NCBI GenBank assembly: GCA_905221615.1
Contig: CAJNDT010000146.1
Location: forward strand, 137,001-201,000
Direction of reading: 5' to 3'
DNA: 64,000 nucleotides
From: Symbiodinium sp. CCMP2592
Lineage: Eukaryota > Sar > Dinophyceae > Suessiales > Symbiodiniaceae
Numbering within the stretch: position 1 is the first letter of the stretch; each line of letters opens with the position of its first letter. The notes under the pieces are model-generated. The model made no database searches and was not told the origin of the DNA. It was given only the letters and a program-made list of their open reading frames with translations. Made by a program: the position numbers and the translations under genes. Of the stretch, positions 35,405 through 47,520 are shown one piece after another.

Positions 35405-36756
35405 TCAGTCGCACAGAGCAAGTCCACAAGTGAGACTACTCGTCAGCAGCCCTTTAACGGTGTTCCGTAGGGTTCCGTATTCGAGATAATTAATCAGCAT
35501 AACGCCCTCCGAAGCCCTACTCTGAGCAATTCGACCCCTGATGTTTCTCTGGGGATTTGGGCTGAGCTGCAGTCCTTAAAGCTTCTTGTTTGCAAGACAA
35601 GAATTGAGCTCTTGGGGTTCGGAGGCCAGGCTTTCAAATCTGGAAGCTTGTCCCACAAACTGGAGAAAGCGCAATGCTTAGCTGCCTAGCTAAGTATACA
35701 CTCACTCTAAGTGGTTCCCTGACCTGAGCTTCTGGACTGGAGTTCTGTGCACGCTGGCCGGGCACACAGGTGGAAGAAGATGAGGCTATGGATGAGTTTG
35801 AGAGCCTTGACTGACATTGGCTTGGACTGAGCCCATGAGATGTTGACTAAGCCTTAGCTGGAAATTTCACTCTGCGCAGGACCCGCTTACTCCTGAGCTG
35901 CGTACCACGAAGGGCATGTTCCTTCGGATCTGTTTCGCAGGTTTCTGGCACAAATCGACGTTATAGTTTTGCCTCGATCTCTCACATGGCATGTCGTACG
36001 TTGGCGGTATGTTGAACTTGCCGATATGTCTGTCATATCCTGATAAGTGTAAGGGGCAGGTTCAGAAGCAACGCTCAGCACATGTCTTTGCTGAGAGCCT
36101 TTTTGCGCAAGCTTCCGGCAATCCTGATCCGAAGAAAGATCGATTCGGATCCGGTTTGCTTGCTACATTGCTCACCCTGCCTTCTTCAGTGTCCAGCACT
36201 GGGTTCTGGGTAACGTAAAAAGTTTCAATATAGGTCACTAGGTTCGACAGAGCTTTGCACTCATGTTTCACGTTTTTCGAAATTCCTTCACCCCATGCTG
36301 AGCCAAGGAAGTATTTCCAAAATGGAAAGAAACCGCCAGGGACCCGGTGAACCTCCGCCATCGGGGATGCAGCATTCTTCTCAATCTTGATTTCTTTCCA
36401 AGCTCGCTACCACCGTTAAGGGTTTCGGAGGTTGATAGTCTTTTTCTGTTGAAGAATGTGCTGTACGGGGTTTCATGCGAAGGAGACGTCATTCAGAACA
36501 CTGCGGATTCCACCAAGCCTTGTGTCGTTCTTCGGAAGGTGGTTGCTGAAGTCCAAGTAGCTGAGACATCGAACTAACTTTCTGCAGGCTAACGAACAGC
36601 AAGAACCTGACAGGCTTGTAACGCGAGAGTCAATCATCAACCACAGCTTTGGAAGGTACATCGTCGAGTAACGGTCCCCTTTGATACTTTGCCCCGAACC
36701 TGCGCTCGGCCTTGAACCTGGACATCGGAGTGCTTCGTTGATACTTAGCATTCCAG

Positions 36757-36838
36757 GAAGATCCTCGTCACGACGCAGCAGAAGCCCTCAAAGAAGTGCT
36801 TCGACTTCCTCAAGGAGCTATTCTGTGCAGAGATGTGA
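36757..36838 (+). CDS. Candidate terminal exon
   Basis: After CATTCCAG the sequence reads KILVTTQQKPSKKCFDFLKE then LFCAEM and TGA. Amino-acid make-up and the CAG|G boundary are convincing for a small exon. The parent gene is not visible. Confidence 0.45.
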
Positions 36839-37015
36839 TGGTGGAACTTAGATCCGACTTCCGATTTCACAGTGTAGAGCTTTAGTAGAAGTTTCGGTTT
36901 AACAAAACCTGGAGAACAAGCAAGTTGTCAGAAAGCACAAGTTCAAGCGGAGAGTCGAAGCTTTTAGTTCGCTCGCCGCTTATGCATGCTGTCTTGAAGC
37001 ATCTCCGCGCCCCGC

Positions 37016-37030
37016 CCCCCCCCCCCCCCC
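37016..37030 (+). repeat. C15 homopolymer
   Basis: Fifteen consecutive C, a likely assembly or sequencing weak point. Confidence 0.95.
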
Positions 37031-38059
37031 TTCAATAGATATGTGGCTTGTCCGGTGAACAAACAGGCTAATTACATGAGGTAGAGTAAGCCGGGAAAAT
37101 CCCAACCTGCACGCCTGATACTCTTCATAAGCTCACGGCAAGGAGCTCGTGAATGTCATTCCCAATGCTTTCTACTACCCCCGCGGCTCGACGATGGGCT
37201 TTCCATTTCCAGACCAGGCTGAGGTGTATTGGGTTTTCTTCTCAGCTATGGGTAAGCATGGGTTTTTGGCGGCATGGCGACGGTGCGGGGATCTTGGATT
37301 GGGACACCAGATGAAGGCTGCGGTTTTCTGAATGTGGAAGTGGGAAGATGTAGAAGGACTGTTGGACATCAATACCCAGTGTCACCACGTGTTGTAGCAA
37401 TTCTCGGTTTGGGGTCTCCTGTTTGTACTGCTCGTGAGCAGTAATCAAGACTGTTTAGATGCCTCGTGGCCTGCCGAATCTGGCTGGATTTTCGCAAGGC
37501 CTCGTCAACTTTTTTTGCAAGTGAGAAATCAACTGGTCCTGGAATTTTGCAGAACAAAGTCCTACTTGCCTCAGGCTCGCGGCTCGTGCATTCAGAAGGT
37601 ATTTTGCACAGACCCGGCAATATGTTGCCAAGGTCGAGACTTTCCCTTTAAGAAAATCTGCGAGTACGCCAGCAACAAGGCGCAACATTGCTTCCGAAAG
37701 CTTTGACATGCTTCAGTGCTGTCTGGGAGTCGGGGTTTAGAGAGAACAGCCGCAACCATGCCCAAGCTCTGTACGCTTCGGAAGCGCGGCGGCTTGTTCC
37801 TTGTCTCCGGGTCTCAGGGTTCAGGAATCCACAGCCGAAGCCAGCAAAGCCGAATGAATGTGCATGCTTGCCTGTAGAAACAGATTTCAGCCCGAGAATA
37901 CATATTTCTGGAATGAACGTTGCTACAAGACTCCAAGAATTCTGTAGACTAGCCATGTCGCCCCTACAGCCCTGCGTACCAGACAGCCTTGCACTTCCTG
38001 ATCCGACCACCTACCGCCTCCGCCGTGAGCCCTTAATTCAATCAGTCGGGACACAGCAG

Positions 38060-38139
38060 CGGAGCGGATGGTGCAGGACTTCACCGACGTCATGCTCTTC
38101 CACGAGAAGGCGAAGGTCCTGCGAGGAGCTCAGAACAAG
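38060..38139 (+). CDS. Candidate internal exon
   Basis: Following ACACAGCAG, the frame through ATG 38068 reads MVQDFTDVMLFHEKAKVLRG and AQNK. This helix-like peptide has good codon quality. The 3' boundary is uncertain. It could also be a first exon, because the ATG context (GCGGATGG) is acceptable. Confidence 0.4.
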
Positions 38140-39755
38140 AGCTTGATCTGCGGAAGTGCGCATGAAAGAGATGTTTCAGCCTGTGCTTGGGCATCATCCG
38201 AGTTTTTAAATCGGAGTAGCGAAAGCCAGAAATCGTGCTTTGGCAACTTCCCTCGCCTATCAAAACGTTTCAGGCGCTTGATTGATGCCTTCGCTATGAA
38301 GCTAAGCACAAACACCCGCAGACCGTAGTCAGCCAGGCCCGGTAGGTTCCTTGAGCCCCATCTGCTGCGTGGCTCCCAGGCAGGGCGTGTATATTAGCCA
38401 TCTCCCGAAAGGACGGGCTTCCTGCAGTGAAGCTCTGGGACTCTGGGACAGAGATAGTTGGATGTCGAAGCGCTTCGAACCTATACTGTGTCGTTATATG
38501 ATTATATAGTGGTTAGAGTCGGTTAGAGCTTAGGTTCAGCTGGGCTTGAGCTGAGATCTTAGTAGTACCGGCACCTGGAGCCCAAGCTCGGTATTTAGCA
38601 GCTTTTTCGTGGAAACAGCTCCGTTCCAGGACCCACGTCCTACTGGCGTAGGAGTCTCAGACAATGGGATTCCCTGACTGCTTGCTTTTATGCCGCGGCT
38701 TTCTTGCGAAACCACTCGGACTTGAGACCGACAGAACTGTCGCGATGAGCTACCACCCATTCTAAACCTTGATCGAATGACCACCCTGGCTGTGAAAGTT
38801 GCGGGGTCATGCGATGGATTTACCTTATTGCGAAGCTTCCTTCTTGAATTAAATGCTGAACCGACGGGACAACGCAAGCCTGGAAGCTTCGGCCTCGCAT
38901 TTCAGGCATCACGCGGCTAAAGCTGGGCCAGGAGCAGCTGCCAGGGATTGTTGGGATGTTGCTGAGGATTTCGGACACAAGACTCCAACCTGGACGGTTT
39001 TGGCCTAACCTGGGCCTTCTAGCCACGGAACCCTAACCCAATCCGATAGTAGGCCCTAGGGACCTTTTGGCTCAACGGCTTGCTGATGGGACATCGGGCA
39101 GAAGAGAAGTTGCCCACTTCCGGGCGACCTCAGACCTAATTCTTCCTTAAACTTCAAAAACCCTCACACGGAGAGACAACAAGGGCTCTCAGCTGTTGAG
39201 GACATGAAGGGCGGGGCAACCTGCAACGCTAGCCGTTGACCCAGCAAGTCCACGACGGTTTGGGGGTCAGCCATACCCTGACACACACTGGTGTCTCCAG
39301 CACGAAGCCTTCACCTCTACGTAGTTAGGCAGGTTACGTCTCGAGGCAGGATACTCCGTGGGACGCCATTGGTATGTTCCATATATCTTAGGGGGTTAGT
39401 TCCGTTTTGGGTACCAGCAACCTCAAATTGAAATACTTGGACCCTTTGAGCCCCAGGGTATCCCCCCCTTACTCCAACACGAAACCGAAGACCCGATCCG
39501 GAAGTTTTCTCGTGGTGGCAAGCGTTTTTTGTACCACAACAAGATCGACCCACAAGGCCCTGTAGCCATGGAAAGCCTTCAGCTTCAATGTCTGTTGCAT
39601 TGCAACACCCCTGCTACAGGTACCGTTTTGCGAGGGTCGTGGCAGTGTTGGGGAGTGCCGGTCAAGAAACTCCAAGCTATTCCACAAGGTCACAACCCGG
39701 AGCTCATCCTCAATGGCTTCGTGACACGATTAGGCCTTTCCCGTGGCTCTATGTG

Positions 39756-39863
39756 GGAGTTTCCGAAAATAGGGGAACCTAATATGGTACCCTAAATGCC
39801 CTAAATAGTAGGATACTTATTATAAGTACCCCAGAATATGGTACCCCTATTTTCGGAAACTCC
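39756..39863. mobile_element. 108-bp MITE with 20-bp TIRs and 6-bp TSD
   Basis: The left end GGAGTTTCCGAAAATAGGGG and the right end CCCCTATTTTCGGAAACTCC are perfect 20-bp inverted repeats. The hexamer TATGTG directly flanks both sides (39750-39755 and 39864-39869), as expected for a target-site duplication. The interior is AT-rich with two AATATGGTACCC words and no coding capacity. This is a non-autonomous DNA transposon by structure; the superfamily is unassigned. Confidence 0.85.
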
Positions 39864-40226
39864 TATGTGCAGATTTGGGTTCGGGAGTTGTTGATTACAC
39901 GCTTTAGGGTTTGAGCAGGGCGAAGCAGCACCAGGGAGTAAACTGTGTAGGGTTCCAGGCTTGAAGAATTTCGGTATACGGATCGGCGTTTCGGGTGTAG
40001 GCTATCACGGGCTTTGATGATTGTGGGTTTCCGGGGGTGTGGTTTAATTATGGGTGGGATATATGCATTTCGGGCTGAATCTAGTGAAACCGGTATATGT
40101 TCTGTCTGCATGACATATTGCAAGTTTCAGTTCCAAAACCTATAATTACTTGGTTTGAAAAAAGTCTTTCGCGAATCCATGCCTAAGGTGATCTGCAAGA
40201 GCTCAGGTTTTTGCTGTTTTTGGCAC

Positions 40227-40247
40227 TTTTTTTTTTTAAAAAAAAAA
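40227..40247. repeat. T11A10 palindrome
   Basis: An uninterrupted T run passes directly into an A run, self-complementary over about 20 bases. Confidence 0.9.
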
Positions 40248-40344
40248 TTCTGGCCTCAGGTAATTTCCGCCAGTGGAGACACACACACACACACACACTC
40301 AGCGGGCCCTGGGGCTCCTGGCTCCTAGCTTTAGCTCCTTACGG

Positions 40345-40497
40345 CAATAGTAGTACTATGGTAGTAATATGATAGTAATATGGTAGTAATATGGTAGTAA
40401 TATGATAGTAATATGATAGTAGTATGGTACTGTAGTAATATTTAATATGGTCGTAATATGGTAGTAGTATGGTGGTGATATGGTAGTAATAGTAAGT
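40345..40497 (+). repeat. 11-bp minisatellite (TAGTAATATGG)
   Basis: About thirteen units of TAGTAATATGR with small deviations, on the + strand. The reverse strand reads as Tyr/Ile/Leu-rich frames that are not credible. Confidence 0.9.
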
Positions 40498-42433
40498 ATC
40501 TTGACCTGTGGAGGTCACTCGGCAGTGGTCGTGCCAGCTCAAGTCCTGCAAGATCTTGCAAGGAACCTGCCTGAAGGAAGTAAACCACACAGGCTGTGTT
40601 TCTCCTGACCAGGCCGGCGCCTCGCGAGGCAGTTCGCGGCTCTTTTTCCACAGAGGCCGCAGTCTCAGAGATCCCATCCCGAAGCCGCGAAGCCCAACAT
40701 CGGCATGTCAATGCTCAAGGTTTTCGAAGTTTTGAGCTGAGCAATTGGGAGTCCGGGGATGGCCAGTTCGCAATCGGCCAGCGATGAGCGGAACGTGGCC
40801 CTAGTCTTCTGGTGCCCTACCGTGAGAGCCGAACCTTCCCAGCATTGCCGTCGTGCACATTGCCACACCCCTCCGCTCACCACCACCACCGTCGCCAACC
40901 GCCATAGAAGGCATCCTACTCTGCAGGCCGATAACCATCGCTGCAAGCTTACCCTTGGCAACTGCAACTGGAAATCTTCCAGGCGCTGTAACCCTGTGTG
41001 GCCACGTTCGCTCTGCTTGGTCGGCACTCTCACCCGAAATTCAGAAAAACGGAAAACCTTAACCAAGACCTGCAAGCCCCAGACCAACAAGGCCAGATTT
41101 CGAAGGCCGAAGGACCGGCTCATATGTTGCTGAGTTTAGGATTTAGGGTTAGGGACTGTGCCTTTGAATTTTGTTCTATTGGCCCAGGGTCTGTGGAGGT
41201 TCCGAGCTTCATCCGCGGAGGCTTTCACTTAATTAGAAGCGATGGTGCCTGACTTCTAGGCGGGCTTTGTCCCGATCCTAGGCGAAGACTAGTGCGCAGG
41301 CTCTTGCAGGGTCTGAGTCTCGGGCGGCGGTGCTAGAAGAGTCTGCGCGGGGTAGCAGCTTCTCGTCAAATTTTGGAAGCCCTTCCTTTGTCGAAACGGA
41401 CCCTCCTCTTCCTTGCTAACCGGTTTCATAACACAACAGCAAGTTTAAGAGCCTTTGTCGGGGCCCCTTTTCGTTGAGAATTAGTGGGGCTGAGTTTTTC
41501 TGAAGATGCTCATGTAAACACATACCCGCGTAGACTATCATGTCGGAAGCACGTGCATGCCTCCAACCTTGCAGGATCCTGCCGTCATCCCCAGATTTCA
41601 GGCGGAAGGTCCATGCTTTGAGAGGGAAGACTTCCAAGAGCCCCGAAGCTTAACGGCTTAACCTTGAGCCCCTTAACCCTGAAACCACAAAAACCTGCAA
41701 CTCTTGAAGCCCACAGCATGAGAGGACCGTGACCTTCCACAACCAGCGAGATTTCATATTCTTCCGGCACTACAGGCTGGCACTTTCGGGTTTAGTAGTC
41801 CAGGATTTCCTTGGGATCGTTTCTATCACGGCTGGAACTTGCAGGACACGCCGGACTGCACTTGAACTGGCGCGTCAGTCAACATCATATACACACACAC
41901 ACACACACTAAAACCCCAAAGTCCGAGACCCTAAACCACAAGCAAATCAATCCGTGCAACAGAATCGTCGCCTTGCAAATCCCACGGTTGCATATGGTCT
42001 CATGTATGTCTAGCCATTGCGAAGCAGCAAGACTAATCACAGCGGGAACGGCCCGCATGATGTGCCGAGCACTCAGAGTAACCTGGCAGTCTTCAACTTC
42101 AATTGAGGCGAGCTGAGCAGAAGCTGGTGACTGACAGGTACCTATGCAGGTCTTCTTAGGGTATGAGCTCACTTGCCCTGGGGCGTGGCTTTTCGGACCC
42201 ATCATCATCTAAGCCCAGTATACTTCCACGTCAGTCCCAAACTGAAACTACAAACACGATCTCTGAAGCATACCGCCCTCACACCGAAACCGCAGCAGGT
42301 TAAGGGGTGGCGAGCCCTTGTGTACATCAAAGGCATCATCAAACCACAGACAGCACAGCCCATTGCTTTGAAAACCAGATCCCAGCATCAAAAGAAGCTA
42401 CATAGGCTCCAGAAAGTCCCCTAGCGGTGGGAG

Positions 42434-42491
42434 GTACGTCTTCAAGGAGGACGGCACGAAGTGCAAGCTCCAGGAGATTGGGCCCAGGTTC
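42434..42491 (+). CDS. Candidate internal exon
   Basis: After GGGAG the sequence reads YVFKEDGTKCKLQEIGPR. It looks like coding DNA amid telomere-like sequence. The next exon-like island (42954) begins with the same GAG|GTAC boundary, so the two may be consecutive exons of one gene. Confidence 0.4.
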
Positions 42492-42953
42492 ACTCTAAAG
42501 TGCAGGCCGGGCTCCGGGGATCGGCCGGTTGGAGGTGTTTTTCAAGCAGAAGCTTCTTGGAGGGGACTCTTTAAGGGACCCGGATCCGCAGGCGTTAAAG
42601 CGGGCGGGGGTGTACCGAGGGTCTAAGTTACATGTGTGCTTTGTGTGTGTATTTCTTCGTTTGATCATCCATGCATGTATGTGTGTATGCACGCATGGGC
42701 TTGTATAGCATGGCATTCTCTAGCACAGCGTGTTAGCATGTGATGATCGTTATTCTCATTTGTGCGTTCCTGATCGTTTGCACTAGCTTGCCAAGGTAGT
42801 ATTAGTATCAGTATCAATCAAAGGCCACAGTAGTCTTCGTTTTCGAATCCCGACATCCGCCAAAACGACAAACCACCGACCCCAACACTCCCGTGACATC
42901 CGGAGATGCCAGAAACCCTAAAGCTGCTACGAAGCCTCGGCTGGATATCCGAG

Positions 42954-43010
42954 GTACCTGCAGCACGGCACCTTTGATGCCAAGGAGGGCGAGTACGAGT
43001 TTATCTGGAG
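42954..43010 (+). CDS. Candidate internal exon
   Basis: After TCCGAG the sequence reads YLQHGTFDAKEGEYEFIW. The quality is high, and the position 460 bases after a similar island suggests adjacent exons. Product unknown. Confidence 0.45.
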
Positions 43011-43287
43011 ACCAGACTCTCAGGCCCCTGGCCCTGGCCCCTGGCTACCACAGGGGGGTTGGGATTGTCGCGCTTGAGGGTTTCTAGGGTTCAGGATTTA
43101 CGAGAGGGTCACGGCTTTAGATCGAGGTTCCGAGCGGTTCAGGTTTTGGGCCTGACGAAGATTTGGACGGGGTTCGTAGTTTTAAGTTGCAGAAGGGAGC
43201 GTGTAATTATTCTGAGAGGTTTGCAACGAGTCCTGGCCAGCTGGCGGTTGAGCCCTTGGGCCCTAAGCCGAAACCTTGGACTTGAAG

Positions 43288-43317
43288 CTAAGCCAGGTCC
43301 TATAGGACCTGGCTTAG
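43288..43317. repeat. 30-bp perfect palindrome
   Basis: CTAAGCCAGGTCCTA is followed immediately by its exact reverse complement. A further GCCCTAAGCC just upstream (43259) also pairs with the right arm. It is strong enough to form a cruciform or a hairpin without a loop. Confidence 0.95.
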
Positions 43318-46150
43318 GGCTCATAAGCCCCCAAATTCTCGCTCAGAATTGAGAGGCCAAAGCCTGCCTACAAGTCAGAACTCGAGATTTGAGGGGGGGT
43401 TGAATGTACTAGGCACGATACGGCATGTTTAGGCTGTGGAGTTTGGAGTTTTAGGGACTGGGGCTTGTAAGGTGTGGGGTCCAGAGTGTGATGTAGATTC
43501 AGCTAATGATCTATCGCACCCTTTATCCCCACCTCGAATGAGTGCACACCTTGCCATAAACCCCGTCCCTTCGACCAAAGCCGGGCCGACAGGTAAGCCG
43601 GAAGAAGTTCTTCGTCGCGAGCTCGGGACCGGCTCCTTGGGGGTGGCTTTAGGCTTTGGGGTTCAACGGTGCGGTGCAGGGTTCACAGATTCCGTAAAGC
43701 CTTTATGTTTTCAGGAAGGGACGCTGAATGGACGGCTGGCTTGACATGAAACACGAAGAAGGGAGCCCACCGCCTGGTTCCCAAACTCAAACTCCGAAAC
43801 GACAACGCTTGGGCGCTAAAGCACAGACCTGCCTATTCTAGTCTTTACGGGGGGCTTGCCCTAGCCCCCATGTCGCAAAAGCCTACAAAGTGCTACAAGA
43901 TCCTACAAGCTTCACAAGTCCTAAGGTCTGATCCACAGTGCTTCGAGAGGTGCGGTCGCAGATGCTTGAGCCCTTTTACCCTTGCAGTCTCTCAGAATAT
44001 CATGTATAGGATTCAAGACTTTGGGTTTGGTGCTTGGGGCTTGGGGTTTCGGGACGTTTAGACTTAGACTATAAGCACTAAGCCGTATAGTCGGCCTTTA
44101 GTAGGGAGCTGCGGCTACGAGCGAGATCCCTGAACCCTGAATCGGCAACCCGACGTCAAGGTCAGAAAAGACTGTGCTTGGGCAGATGGGTACCTGGTTC
44201 CGAGGTTTAGGGCGCTGCTGTGGCCGGAAGTAGCTGAAGTGAAGTCTCCAAGCAGGGTGATCACATGATTCATGAATGATCTGTCGTGCTGTGCAAGTTT
44301 TTGTGCATTTGCAAATTCCCGACCTGCATGTTCATACAAACTTCGTGAGCTGACGGAGGGTGGAGTGTCATGCACGCATGCTGTTCTGCTGTTGGAGGTC
44401 AAGGTTGAGGGTGCAGCCCTCTCCTTGTCGCTGAAATGCAGGACATCCACAAATTCAAACCTCCATCCCTCCATCCAGACAATCCATCACAGTTCCTATA
44501 CACCCCTGCCGCACCCCGTGAGCCTGAAACAGTTGGGAGTGCCTTCCCGAAGCCGCAGAGCCGCAACCCGGGACAGGGCTTCCCTAGTTCTACAGAAGCC
44601 GAAGAATTAGCAAGACCCAATAACCTTCAAAGAACCCTTAACAAAACCTACAAAGCTCTCTTCGACTCTTCGAATTGTTAGTGCCTCTGCGTTCGGTTGT
44701 TGAAAAGTTATTCCGCGGCCCTTGCTCGTTGTTGCCATGGCATCGAGCAGCGGATGGGTCCCTCCGGGCGACCGGGGACAAGGAGGCAGTGTGGCTTTGG
44801 AGTCAGTGTTTCGAAGCTTTAAACTTATATATAGCCGGTAATTGGGTTTTCTTGCAGCTTCGGCTGTCAACCTTGCAGCGTATGCCCTTCCGATTCGCCG
44901 AGTCTCTACATGAAACAAGATCTTCTCACCTTGAACACACGCTCCGAAACTCAAGTCTCCATTCCGAAGCTGCCAGGGGGAGTTCGGTGTTGGCAGACTT
45001 GGACTCAGAGAATGAGGCTGGAGACTTGCAGGTTGAGGGCTGCAAGGCGACGGGAGACTTAGGTTGTGGCTTGTCGTCTTCTCACTTGTGTTTATGTAGG
45101 TAGCGTCAAGCGGGGTTTGATCGGCTTTCCATGCCTAGACGGCTTGGGGTTTCACGATTTCCATGTCGCCGTGGACTTGCTCCATGAGCCGAAGCAATCT
45201 CAGTTTCTCGGGGCTTTGGCATCTCTTTCTCGGGAGAATCCAGATACTAATTCTGGGGCCAAAGGGGCTGCCCTGGACGGTTCCCAGGAGCTTTGGGTTT
45301 ATGTTCGGACTTCCGGCCGAGGTTGAAGCCTTCGGTGCTTCCCAAAGCAAAATCCTACACGCAGTAGCCTATAACTGCAGCATCCATGAGGTGAGAGAAG
45401 TGGTGGAGGGTGTCCTCCCCACCTGGCGACACGATGCAAAGGCGTATTTCGTGTATTCAGTTCATGGCTTGGAGTTAAGGGTTCACGGCTTAGACATGTT
45501 GGGGGTTCGGGGTTCAGAGTTTCAGGGTCGAGGGAGTAAGATTTGGGAATTAGGGCTTTAGCGGTTCAGGATACAGGCATGAGGAGTTTTTGGGATACGA
45601 TAGAAGCTTGGCAGTTCAACCATAACTCTGATTAGCCGGCATTAAGGCAATCTGCGAACCGAAATTAACCAATAGTAACAGTCATGCAGCGGTGATTCCA
45701 CTGTTGCTGCTCCCACAGAGACAGGAGAGTCAACACCCAACGAAACAACAATCCCTGACTCTTCGAAGCTTGCAAGAAGGCTGCTACCGCGGCGCTGCGC
45801 CATGCTGCGCCAGCATGGGCCGCTGCAGCGCTTCGATGCATGGTCCAAGGCCGCTTGTCCGAGATTTCTGAGACTCAGCGATTGAACAATGTGTTGGTAA
45901 GGCCCTTCTTCAATGGCGTTTGCAGGAATCTTTCAGGGCGTGTTTTTGTGGGTTGCTCAGCCGAATACGAAACTGAGATTCAGAGGGCTGAGAAGCATCA
46001 GAGGTCGAGTAAGAGCGCGAAACCTTACCTCCATTCCTTTAGGTTTCAACAAGGCTCTTGATGTAAGGCAAACCTAAGCCGGAAACGAACAGGACACTGA
46101 CAATCGTGAATGTATCAGGCCGGGTACAACTTGCCTTTGATAGATGCTAG

Positions 46151-46185
46151 CCTTCGTTTGGCGCATCAAGGTCAAGGCCTTCCAC
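46151..46185 (+). CDS. Candidate internal exon
   Basis: Between GATGCTAG and a GTAACC donor the frame reads FVWRIKVKAFH; beyond the donor it stays open (GNPLDLNRFALVLEPDMS), so the donor is uncertain. A coding-like island without identified neighbours. Confidence 0.35.
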
Positions 46186-46945
46186 GGTAACCCTCTGGAC
46201 CTGAACCGCTTTGCTCTGGTCCTTGAGCCCGACATGTCATGCAGGAGCAGAAGAAACTAAAATTATCCCCAGTAGCCAAAAAAAGCACCGAACCCTTCCT
46301 TGCCCAGGGCGTCTGGAGGTGAATGCCTTTCACTGCAGCGCGGCTTTGGCCTCGATGGCTCCTCGGCGCTCCGTTTCATGCCGCCCTGGATGGCTTGGGG
46401 TCTCGGTTAAATATAGGGGGGGCCTTAACTTAGTGGCTGTAAAACAAACTTTTCAACTTTTGCCGGGAATGGGTTGTATGATGCCTAGGATAGCAATAAG
46501 AGAGGGTTGCTGGGGGGGTTAGAGAGGTAAAGAAGGGGATGGGAAACTAGTAGAGGTGATTCTCAAGGTCTTGTTTTGGGTTTTTAAATGGGGGTGTATG
46601 GGTTTGAAATAGGCCGCATAGCTGTAGTGCTCGAACGTAGTCTGACGACGTCACAACAAGCCTTGAACTTTACCCCTCCTCCCTAAACCCAAAATGTATA
46701 TCCTTACACCTTCAGACACCTAAACCCTGGAAAGCTGAAGCCCATCACCCTCAACCATGGCACCACCTTAAACCCTATCGTCCCAGATCCCTACTAACTA
46801 CAGACTCCCATCACCAGTGCCATAGGCCTTCAAGCTTCGTAGTCCACCCACCCTAAAGCCTAAAACCGTAACCTCGACCCTAATAATTTGAACCCAATGA
46901 CACTAGACCCGAGAGGCTAACAGCTGAATGCCACCACACTAATCC

Positions 46946-46997
46946 CCAACACCCTAAAACCCTAAACCCTAAAACCCTAAGCCCTAAACCCAAACCC
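46946..46997 (-). repeat. Telomere-like CCCTAAA array
   Basis: Five or six variants of CCCTAAAA/CCCTAAG/CCCAAA on the + strand, ending the telomere-word-rich left part of the window. Confidence 0.75.
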
Positions 46998-47007
46998 TTA
47001 AATCCTG

Positions 47008-47060
47008 CCCGCGACTTCATCGTCTTCTTCAACGACATGGGCCGGCCGCTGCCTGAGGGT
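47008..47060 (+). CDS. Candidate exon
   Basis: The frame reads ARDFIVFFNDMGRPLPEG, which looks like true protein, just upstream of a repeat field. No clear AG precedes it, so the 5' boundary is undefined. Confidence 0.35.
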
Positions 47061-47152
47061 TTTTTAGTTTTAGGTAGGACCCTAAGACCCGGTTGGTTTC
47101 CCTCCCTAACCCCGCATGACTTGTGCTTGAGTTGTTGGCAGCTCAGTCAGGC

Positions 47153-47520
47153 GGTGCCGGTTCTTCGTGAGCCGGGCACCAGCCGATTGAGCTGCAGGGG
47201 GTCTTCGGTGCCGGTTCTTCGTGAGCCAGGCTCCGTTGCCCCCTCAGTCTGGCGGTGCCGGTTCTTCGTGAGCCGGGCACCAGCCGACTGCGCTGCGAGC
47301 CTTTGGTGCCGGCTCTTCGTGAGCCTGGCTCCATTGCGCTCCCGGTCAGGCGGGTGCCGGCTCTTCGTGAGCCAGGCTCCCATGCCGACCTTCGGTCAGG
47401 CTTGGTGCCGGTTCTCCGTGAGCCGGGCTCCGATGCCGACCGAAAGCTCTGAGGCCTCGCCTGAGCTTTGGAGTTTTGGTCAGGCACGGTGCCGGTTCTT
47501 CGTGAGCCGGGCTCCGATGC
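47153..47520 (+). repeat. Seven-copy interspersed repeat, about 28-bp core
   Basis: The core GGTGCCGGTTCTTCGTGAGC plus CGGGCTCC occurs at 47153, 47207, 47254, 47305, 47353, 47404 and 47488, spaced 47-54 bases (the last 84). Intervening pieces are short, unequal and related to each other. The core contains a near-palindrome (GAGCCGGGCTC). Several frames on both strands stay open because the array lacks stops; a 217-codon frame (47037-47690) is probably incidental. Confidence 0.9.

Larger units (their letters stand above)
30612..46140. other. Gene-poor block with repeats and exon-like islands
   Basis: No complete gene is supported. Apart from the items listed separately it holds an Asp-rich GAT/GAC stretch (about 31610-31690) and many degenerate TTTAGGG-type words (dense near 30770-30890, 41640-41700, 43030-43320 and 45470-45560). 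It most likely combines intergenic DNA and very long introns. Confidence 0.5.

Noticed and set aside
39065..39075. Spliced-leader-like TTTTGGCTCAA
   Set aside because: Only 11 bases match and the upstream half of the leader is absent; expected by chance in a window this size.
46946..46997. True chromosome end
   Set aside because: The array is short, degenerate and flanked by ordinary sequence with genes beyond it, so it is interstitial.
47153..47520. CRISPR-like array (28-bp repeats with spacers)
   Set aside because: Spacers are unequal, short and related to each other, the context is eukaryotic, and no cas genes are present.
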